From Pseudobdellovibrionaceae bacterium (GTDB lineage: Bacteria > Bdellovibrionota > Bdellovibrionia > Bdellovibrionales > JAMPXM01), in contig JAJTYM010000030.1 of the NCBI GenBank assembly GCA_021463345.1, positions 1-48,668 of the forward strand: a stretch of 48,668 nucleotides of DNA, written 5' to 3'. A program made the position numbers and the translations under genes. Shown here in pieces: positions 43,570 through 48,668 of this stretch. The notes beneath the pieces are model-generated. The model was not told where the DNA came from and ran no database searches. It saw only the letters and a program-made list of their open reading frames with translations. Position 1 is the stretch's first letter. Every line of letters starts with the position of its first letter.

Positions 43570-45788
43570 AACGGCTCTTCCTCCCGCTCGTTTTGGTCAC
43601 GCTCGTCGTGGGTTTCCAGAATTGCAGTCAAATCAGGTTCAAGAGCCTGGATGGCTCCGGCCCCAACTCCGACAAGGGCCTCCCGAACAACGGGACCGGG
43701 TACGGGGGAAAACCCGAAGGCTTTTTTTACCGCTGGGAACCCGAGTTCACCTGCGAGGGGCGACAAGCCCCGGTATCGAAAATCGAAGTCGCCAAGAATC
43801 GCATTCGCTATGTGGAAAACCGCTTCCTGCTTTGCGACGCGGCCGAACGGGATCTCGACCCCGCGCTCGTCGACAGGTCGACTCACCAAAGCGACGTGAT
43901 CGGCTACCTGGAAGGAATTTACGAAGGGTTCGCGACCCAGCCGAATTCGATTCCGGCGAACCTGGTCGAAATCTGGTGCCGCGACAGCGAAGATGAGCGA
44001 GGAGTCGAGGCGATCGTGCATTACAATCGAGCGACCAACGAGGCCATCGCGCGGCTGTATTACGCGGTTCCCGAGCCCGGGGGTGGGGTCGTTCGCCGCC
44101 GCGTTCCTGATTTTCCAATCGCGCGAGTGGTCGCGCCCAACCAGGTCATCGCTCGCAACGGGGCCGGGTTCGAGGTCATCGTTCACCGGGACCGGCCATC
44201 CACTCGGATCGGATCGTTCGAAGGAGAGTTGCAGGCGATCGTCGATGGTCGCCCGGTTTCCCAGGCCACGCTCTGCCGCTTGGGCGGCTCCGTCGACCCG
44301 CGCGCTTGGCCCGTGCGGCAAGTCGTCGATTTCCCCATGGCGAGCTTCAAGTTCGCGCCTGACGGGACATCTCTGGCCTACACGGCCAACACCGGCCCCG
44401 GCGCCGGCCCCGGGACGACGGTCCCGCATCTTTTCTCCATGGACGCCGACGGGAGCAACCATCGGCGCGCGAGCCCGCCGATGATTTCCTCCGGCGTGAT
44501 GAACTTTGAATTCACGCCCGACTCCTCGGCGCTCGTTTACTGGGGGGATCCGCGCATTCGCGACGGGCGCGAGCTGTTCCGCATCAACCGCGACGGCACC
44601 GGCCAGGTTCAACTCAATGAACCGATCAGCAACATCCTTGAAACGCAAGAGTGGGCGATTCGCTTCAGTCCCGACGGGTCCAAAGTCTATTACAAGGACG
44701 GGCGCCAAGAGGCCGCGCCGCCAGGCGCGGGCGCCGACATCGAGATGTGGCTGCGGGCGGCGCCGGTCTCGGGCGGCGCGCCCACGTTGATCAGCGCCCC
44801 TCTCCCGTTGAGCGGCGACATCGGCACGTACGATTTCGCGATTTCCAAACGGCTCAATCGCGTGGCTTACCTCGCTGGCGGCCCGCGGCTGGATCTTTTC
44901 AGCGCGGACCTCGACGGCGCGAACAACGCGAGGATGGCGATCTCGTTCCCAAACGCGAATTGGGAGGTGCTCTGGGGCGCCCCCCTCGCGATGCCCGATC
45001 CCGGGGACTACGTCTTCGTCCGCGGCGTCACGCGCGCGCCGGAGGGTTTCGCCTACGCTGACTTCGCCCTGGCGATGGACGGATCAAGCTCCGCCAAGCT
45101 TCCCAACTTCCACGCTCTGCGCGCCAGCAGCGGGAATGGGCGCTACGCGGTCAGCGCTCCCGATGTGTCCACCCATCGACCGGGCGCGCCGGCACAGGCG
45201 ATGACCTTGACCGATCTGCGCACCGGCAGGCAGGCGGATCTGGCGTCCATCGCCACCCCTTTCTTCACCGCAGACTCGAGCGCGTTGATCGCGGTGACGG
45301 CTCTGCCCGACGGAAAGCGCCGGGCCGTCTCGATTTCAACCGAAACCGGGGATGTGCGCGAACTTTGCCCGACGGCCGAAGGTTCCACGGTCGGCGTCAG
45401 TGAAACGGCGCCGACCGCTTTCCTGCTTGTGGCTCACGACAAGGATCGCGGCTTATTGAGCGTGTACACGAAATCGGGCGCTTCGGCGTGCGTGAGGCGC
45501 AACGCGATCCCCATGGGTGAGCCGCGCGTCCGCAGCCTCGCCCTTTCCCCGGACAGATCGAAGCTCCTGATGAATGCGTCGCCGACCGCCTCCCCGGCCC
45601 CGAATGGAGGGCTCTTCTACATCCCCCTCAACGGGGAACCGCCTCTCGTGGTGGACTCACCCACGATCCCCAACGCGGTCGTGGAAGAGGCTCGGTTCGT
45701 CGAAAACGGGACCGCCGTCCTGTACATCGGCCGGCAGGTCAACGCCACGGACCGGAACGCGTTCCTCTGGCGGGCGCCGGCACGCTGA
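43566..45788 (+). CDS. Lipoprotein with TolB/PD40-like beta-propeller
   Basis: 740 aa. The signal peptide ends in the lipobox VGFQNC, a form common in Bdellovibrio-type lipoproteins. From about residue 250 propeller blades recur with FxPDGTSLAYTAN, FTPDSSALVYWGD, FSPDGSKVYYKDG and LSPDRSKLLMNAS, the PD40/TolB pattern. The first 200 residues hold paired cysteines (EFTCEGRQ, FLLCDAAE, EIWCRDSE). The start overlaps the TPR/winged-helix gene by 4 bp. It is probably an envelope binding or scaffold protein; the coupled upstream gene may sense or regulate it (inference). Confidence 0.75.
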   Translation: MKRLFLPLVLVTLVVGFQNCSQIRFKSLDGSGPNSDKGLPNNGTGYGGKPEGFFYRWEPEFTCEGRQAPVSKIEVAKNRIRYVENRFLLCDAAERDLDPALVDRSTHQSDVIGYLEGIYEGFATQPNSIPANLVEIWCRDSEDERGVEAIVHYNRATNEAIARLYYAVPEPGGGVVRRRVPDFPIARVVAPNQVIARNGAGFEVIVHRDRPSTRIGSFEGELQAIVDGRPVSQATLCRLGGSVDPRAWPVRQVVDFPMASFKFAPDGTSLAYTANTGPGAGPGTTVPHLFSMDADGSNHRRASPPMISSGVMNFEFTPDSSALVYWGDPRIRDGRELFRINRDGTGQVQLNEPISNILETQEWAIRFSPDGSKVYYKDGRQEAAPPGAGADIEMWLRAAPVSGGAPTLISAPLPLSGDIGTYDFAISKRLNRVAYLAGGPRLDLFSADLDGANNARMAISFPNANWEVLWGAPLAMPDPGDYVFVRGVTRAPEGFAYADFALAMDGSSSAKLPNFHALRASSGNGRYAVSAPDVSTHRPGAPAQAMTLTDLRTGRQADLASIATPFFTADSSALIAVTALPDGKRRAVSISTETGDVRELCPTAEGSTVGVSETAPTAFLLVAHDKDRGLLSVYTKSGASACVRRNAIPMGEPRVRSLALSPDRSKLLMNASPTASPAPNGGLFYIPLNGEPPLVVDSPTIPNAVVEEARFVENGTAVLYIGRQVNATDRNAFLWRAPAR

Positions 45789-45805
45789 TCCCAAACCTCC
45801 CCTCC

Positions 45806-45830
45806 GCGCCCGCCCGTTTTCGGCGGGCGC
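45806..45830 (+). terminator. Terminator of the propeller lipoprotein gene
   Basis: A perfect 9-bp stem GCGCCCGCC / GGCGGGCGC (45806-45814 and 45822-45830) with loop CGTTTTC, 18 bp after the stop. No T-run; possibly bidirectional with the rmlB-like gene. Confidence 0.6.
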
Positions 45831-45841
45831 CGCTCCGAAAG

Positions 45842-45866
45842 GAGAGGCCCCCCCGCGGCTCCTCTC
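45842..45866 (-). terminator. Weak terminator hairpin at the end of the rmlB-like gene
   Basis: GAGAGG / CCTCTC (45842-45847 and 45861-45866) forms a 6-bp stem that begins at the stop codon of the rmlB-like gene and is followed on the minus strand by CTTTC. Confidence 0.35.
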
Positions 45867-46857
45867 ATTTCACGTCCAGCCACTCCGGGCGCTCGAGGAA
45901 CCAACGGACGCACTTCTCAAGCGACTGCTCGAACGTCCGCGGCAAAACCCAGCCCGCTTCCGCCATCTTGGAACCATCCAGGGCGTATCGCAAGTCATGG
46001 CCCGGGCGGCTCGAATGAAAGTCGACCAGCTCGTATCGAAGCTCTTTTCCGAGGACCCGCGCGATGAACTGAGCCATCTGCAGGTTGTTCACTTCCCGCT
46101 CGCCGACGATGTTGTATTTGTCTTGGGCATCGCCATTTTCAGCGAGGAACAGAACCGCGGAAGCCACGTTCCTGGCATGGATCCAGTAACGCGAACCGGG
46201 GACACGCTTGCTCGGATCCGAATGAATCACGACGGGCTCACCGCTCAGCACCTTGCGGATGCAAAGCGGGATGAATTTCTCGGGATGCTGCCGCTCCCCG
46301 AAAATGTTCATGCAGTGGGTTATGATGACGGGGATTTTGTACGTGTTGCCGTAGGCCAGGCAAAGCTCCTCGCCCCCGGCCTTGGCCGCGGCGTAGGGGT
46401 TTCCCGAGTTGTATCGGTCCCACTCCTTGTAGGCGACGCCAGCCGGCGCCGGCCCGAAGACCTCATCCGTCGAAAAATAAAAAAATCTCTTCAGATTCTT
46501 TTGCGCCCGCGCGAAGTTGAGCATCTCCATGGTGCCGATGACGTTGGAAATCACGAACGGGCCCGGGTCGTCGATGCTCCGGTCGACGTGAGTCTCCGCC
46601 CCCAAATGGAAAATGTAATCGACGGCGCCGATCTCCCGTTGGATCCCATGGCTCAGGCTTTGGCTGAAATCAGCCGCGAGCGAAATGACCCGATGGTCAT
46701 CGAAGACCTGAATGTCGCGCAAGCGATCGAATCCCAGGGAAGCGTAATTGAGCTTGTCCAAAACGACGATCTGCCAATCGGTATTCTTCAATATGTGCTC
46801 AACCAGATGGTGTCCGACAAATCCGCAGCCACCGGTGATCAAAACGCGAGTTTTCAT
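45865..46857 (-). CDS. dTDP-glucose 4,6-dehydratase-like NAD-dependent sugar dehydratase/epimerase
   Basis: 330 aa extended SDR. The Rossmann motif VLITGGCGFVGHH, the catalytic STDEVFG (Thr-Asp-Glu of RmlB) and YAAAK (Tyr-x3-Lys) are all present. VFSxxRxxxxGSRY is represented by RVPGSRYWIHARN. It converts a nucleotide-activated hexose to its 4-keto-6-deoxy form for surface polysaccharide or a glycosylated product. A GGGGGGCGAAG site precedes the ATG. The divergent methyltransferase gene may act on the same sugar pathway. RmlB itself is likely but related 4,6-dehydratases share all the motifs, so no symbol is given. Confidence 0.85.
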   Translation of the reverse strand: MKTRVLITGGCGFVGHHLVEHILKNTDWQIVVLDKLNYASLGFDRLRDIQVFDDHRVISLAADFSQSLSHGIQREIGAVDYIFHLGAETHVDRSIDDPGPFVISNVIGTMEMLNFARAQKNLKRFFYFSTDEVFGPAPAGVAYKEWDRYNSGNPYAAAKAGGEELCLAYGNTYKIPVIITHCMNIFGERQHPEKFIPLCIRKVLSGEPVVIHSDPSKRVPGSRYWIHARNVASAVLFLAENGDAQDKYNIVGEREVNNLQMAQFIARVLGKELRYELVDFHSSRPGHDLRYALDGSKMAEAGWVLPRTFEQSLEKCVRWFLERPEWLDVK

Positions 46858-46929
46858 ATCGCTTCGCCCCCCTTTTGCAATGTCAGGATAGCCAAGCGCG
46901 CGCGGCGGCTCGACTCACAAAAGTGGCGC

Positions 46930-46958
46930 GTAAATCCGGGAAACGGCAGACCCGTCAA
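46930..46958 (-). promoter_or_regulatory. Candidate promoter of the rmlB-like gene
   Basis: TTGACG and ATTTAC on the minus strand with a 17-bp spacer, 73 bp upstream of the ATG. Plausible but the -10 is weak. Confidence 0.35.
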
Positions 46959-47070
46959 CGACTTGCGCACTCTGTTCAAATCCGAGACTGCGCCGTCAGG
47001 CGCCGGCCACCGAGAGGCTCCCGGGCTCTCTCCAGAACTCGACAACCGAGGGTTTCCGGTCGATGATGTA

Positions 47071-47111
47071 TTGAGGCTGGTTTATATAATCAATTTTGAT
47101 TTAAAAATCGC
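47071..47111 (+). promoter_or_regulatory. Strong promoter with palindrome upstream of the methyltransferase gene
   Basis: TTGAGG (47071-47076) and a perfect TATAAT (47095-47100) are separated by 18 bp. The palindrome AATCAA-TT-TTGATT (47098-47111) overlaps the end of the -10, a classical repressor position. The leader to the ATG at 47216 is about 110 bp. The surroundings (46858-47215, 358 bp) contain no gene. Confidence 0.55.
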
Positions 47112-47215
47112 CCGGCAAAAAGGCGCCCCGGATCGAGGATCGATTCTTCAACTCACGGGACCCAGGCCGCGCAAGCGCCTTCCCGCCGGCCGCACCGACA
47201 AAAGGGGTCGACCCG

Positions 47216-48094
47216 ATGGAGACTTTCTCAGCGTCATGCAAAGCCTGCCTGGCGGAGAACCGCATCGAAATGAACGGCAACGCGGCGAAAATAGCGTCGA
47301 ACGTCCGGCGGTTCAAAGAAGAGCGGTTCACCGTTTGGCGCTGCGCTCGGTGCAACTCGCTGCATAGCCTGGAAGAGATCGATTATGACCGTTATTACGA
47401 GAATTACGTCATGCAAAAACAAAAGCCTGACTTCGCCACGCGGCTATTGTTCGCGTCCAGGCTCCGCCAACTGGTGCGTGGCGGGCTCCTGAGCCATCAC
47501 TCGGTGCTGGATTTCGGCTGCGGCAATGGAAACTTCCTGCGTTTTATCCGCGAGAAGGGTTACACCAAGGTCGCGGGTTACGACCCTTTCGTCAGCCAGT
47601 TCGCCGATCGATCCGTATGCGGGCAAAAATTCGACTTGGTGACCAATCAGGACGTCATTGAGCACAGCCCGGACCCCGTCGGGTTCCTGGACGAGGTCGC
47701 CGCGCTGGTTCGCCGCCCGGGAGGGAAACTCGCCATAGGCACGCCGGATGCGGATCACCTTCATTTGCAAGACCCCCTGAACAGCACCGGCTGGCTGCAT
47801 CAACCCCATCATCGCCACATCCTCGGCGGCGGGCAATTGGTTCAAATGCTCGAGCAAAGGCGGTTCCGCATCGATAGGGTCGAGCGGCGCAGCTACATAG
47901 AGACAAGAATCCCTTTTATAAATTCGACGTTCGCATTCAACTACGCGGCGTCCGCCGACGGGACGGTCGACAGCTTGTTTGAACCAATTAAGCTCAGCCT
48001 GGTTTACACATCGCCCAAGCTCCTGTTTTACGGACTCTTCGGCTACTGGGTGAACCACAAAAAAGACGTCTTCATCACGGCAACCGCGCTTTAA
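47216..48094 (+). CDS. Class I SAM-dependent methyltransferase with N-terminal zinc ribbon-like Cys pairs
   Basis: 292 aa. The SAM-binding motif VLDFGCGNGNFLRFI and post-motif region (FDLVTNQDVIEHSPD) mark a Methyltransf_23-type domain (about residues 90-190). The N-terminus has CKACLAEN and CARCNSLHS, two CxxC pairs suited to zinc binding, as in methyltransferases that act on nucleotide sugars or large substrates. A C-terminal domain of ~90 residues follows. The promoter upstream is strong. It is next to a dTDP-glucose dehydratase-like gene, so it may methylate a deoxysugar of a surface polymer; this is inference from position. Confidence 0.75.
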   Translation: METFSASCKACLAENRIEMNGNAAKIASNVRRFKEERFTVWRCARCNSLHSLEEIDYDRYYENYVMQKQKPDFATRLLFASRLRQLVRGGLLSHHSVLDFGCGNGNFLRFIREKGYTKVAGYDPFVSQFADRSVCGQKFDLVTNQDVIEHSPDPVGFLDEVAALVRRPGGKLAIGTPDADHLHLQDPLNSTGWLHQPHHRHILGGGQLVQMLEQRRFRIDRVERRSYIETRIPFINSTFAFNYAASADGTVDSLFEPIKLSLVYTSPKLLFYGLFGYWVNHKKDVFITATAL

Positions 48095-48443
48095 GGCTTC
48101 GATCATAGAAAGTCGGCCCAAGATCCGACCGGTCCGCACTGGATCACGCTTACAGGAAGCGAGGGAAGGAAATCGCCCTCCTTCTCCCGCCGTACGGGAT
48201 CGATGAGGCATCCGGCTACGATCATGTTAATTCTTCAGGCTGAACGGACCCGCCCCACCGCCCGCACTCCAATTGTTTATACAGCCAACCACGGCGGGTA
48301 GACTTTTTAAAATTATGGGCTACGCGCGCTTGCCCTTTTTGGGTGGGATGGCGTAATAAGCAGAGCTCGAAAATTTAACTTAAAATCTCGATTCCCCATC
48401 CGAGTGGGCGGAACTAGTTTTTGCCCTGGTAATACTGGCGACC
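48095..48443. other. AT-richer non-coding stretch
   Basis: 349 bp with lower G+C than the rest of the window and no convincing gene. Near its end lie TTTTTAAAATTATGGG (about 48304) and AAAATTTAACTTAAAATC (about 48369), probably promoter-like DNA of the following small ORF. No tRNA or repeat was recognised. Confidence 0.4.
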
Positions 48444-48590
48444 ATGAGCTTTTCTAAACAAATCCTGGTAATTTTCTCGTCTGTAATGGCTCTGCTGGCC
48501 GCGTTTGCTTTCCTTGCCTTAACAACACTGAAAGAGATGGCCTCCGACCGAGACGAACTCATTGACGATAAATGGAGTGCGGGCGCGTGA
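48444..48590 (+). CDS. 48-residue single-pass membrane protein or truncated sensor N-terminus
   Basis: The frame starts MSFSKQILVIFSSV and continues MALLAAFAFLALTTLKE with a hydrophobic stretch of about 24 residues, then a charged tail ending KWSAGA. The N-terminus looks like the first membrane helix of a histidine kinase or chemoreceptor, so the gene may be a truncated remnant, or a real small membrane protein. No strong ribosome site is visible. The codon usage is less GC-rich than that of the neighbours. Confidence 0.35.
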   Translation: MSFSKQILVIFSSVMALLAAFAFLALTTLKEMASDRDELIDDKWSAGA

Positions 48591-48605
48591 TCGGAGTCGA
48601 TCAGC

Positions 48606-48668
48606 CTAGAGCTTCGTGATCAGCCGACTGACGGTTGACTTCTTGTGATATCCGACCCTCTCCAGTTT
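48606..48668 (-). CDS. C-terminal fragment of a further gene (partial at the window edge)
   Basis: On the minus strand the frame ends KLERVGYHKKSTVSRLITKL and stops at 48606-48608. The end resembles the last helix of an HTH-type DNA-binding protein, but 20 residues are too few for a family call. Its 5' part lies outside the window. Confidence 0.35.
   Translation of the reverse strand, partial: KLERVGYHKKSTVSRLITKL

Overview
The window is GC-rich, roughly two-thirds G+C by eye, except at its two ends. It reads as the chromosome of a Gram-negative bacterium with an outer membrane: several lipoproteins, a beta-barrel-like protein, a TolC/RND pair and type IV pilin-like proteins. A TIGR02147-type regulator, lipoproteins with a 'FQNC' lipobox and FG-GAP propeller lipoproteins fit a high-GC relative of Bdellovibrio (Bdellovibrionota). 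That placement is an inference from gene content, not from a marker gene. No rRNA, tRNA or CRISPR array was seen.

Layout. 1-0.4 kb: the end of an IS3-type insertion sequence abutting a doubly frameshifted gene. 0.5-5.3 kb (minus): a split, MRP-like ABC exporter pair followed by a small-molecule/protein carboxyl methyltransferase, with a divergent NhaR-type LysR regulator. 6.4-8.4 kb: HtpX membrane protease and a convergent membrane protein. 8.5-12.4 kb: the glyoxylate shunt operon aceB-aceA with a divergent TetR regulator and candidate operators. 12.7-20 kb: a surface/envelope block with an FG-GAP lipoprotein, an overlapping antisense beta-barrel-like gene, a transmembrane Ser/Thr kinase with FN3-like sensor repeats, and two paralogous pilin-like proteins with Cys-rich tails. 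20.2-23.7 kb: hemB, a highly structured RNA unit with a 14-codon ORF and its own terminator, an SRPBCC-like protein, a small membrane protein and pgsA. 23.9-27.1 kb: a large periplasmic protein followed by a subtilase without a propeptide. 27.2-32.4 kb: a small membrane protein, then TolC-like and RND genes with no membrane-fusion protein beside them. 32.4-35 kb: a MarR/thioredoxin divergon with two identical palindromic operators, and a Na+/H+ antiporter. 35.3-37.2 kb: a TIGR02147 regulator with a palindrome at its promoter, and two small secreted proteins. 37.3-41.9 kb: metH with an N-terminal cysteine-rich CWC domain, a coupled small downstream gene and an epimerase remnant upstream. 42-45.8 kb: a TPR/winged-helix protein translationally coupled to a propeller lipoprotein. 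45.8-48.1 kb: an rmlB-like sugar nucleotide dehydratase and a methyltransferase. 48.1 kb to the end: AT-richer sequence with a tiny membrane ORF and the tail of a further gene.

Most units are ordinary metabolism and envelope biology. The features least explained by known families are the structured RNA unit upstream of hemB, the paired Cys-repeat pilins, the CWC-MetH fusion and the propeptide-less subtilase with its large partner. The regulatory DNA is unusually legible: near-perfect palindromes sit at the MarR, TIGR02147 and sugar-methyltransferase promoters, and helically phased direct repeats sit at aceB.
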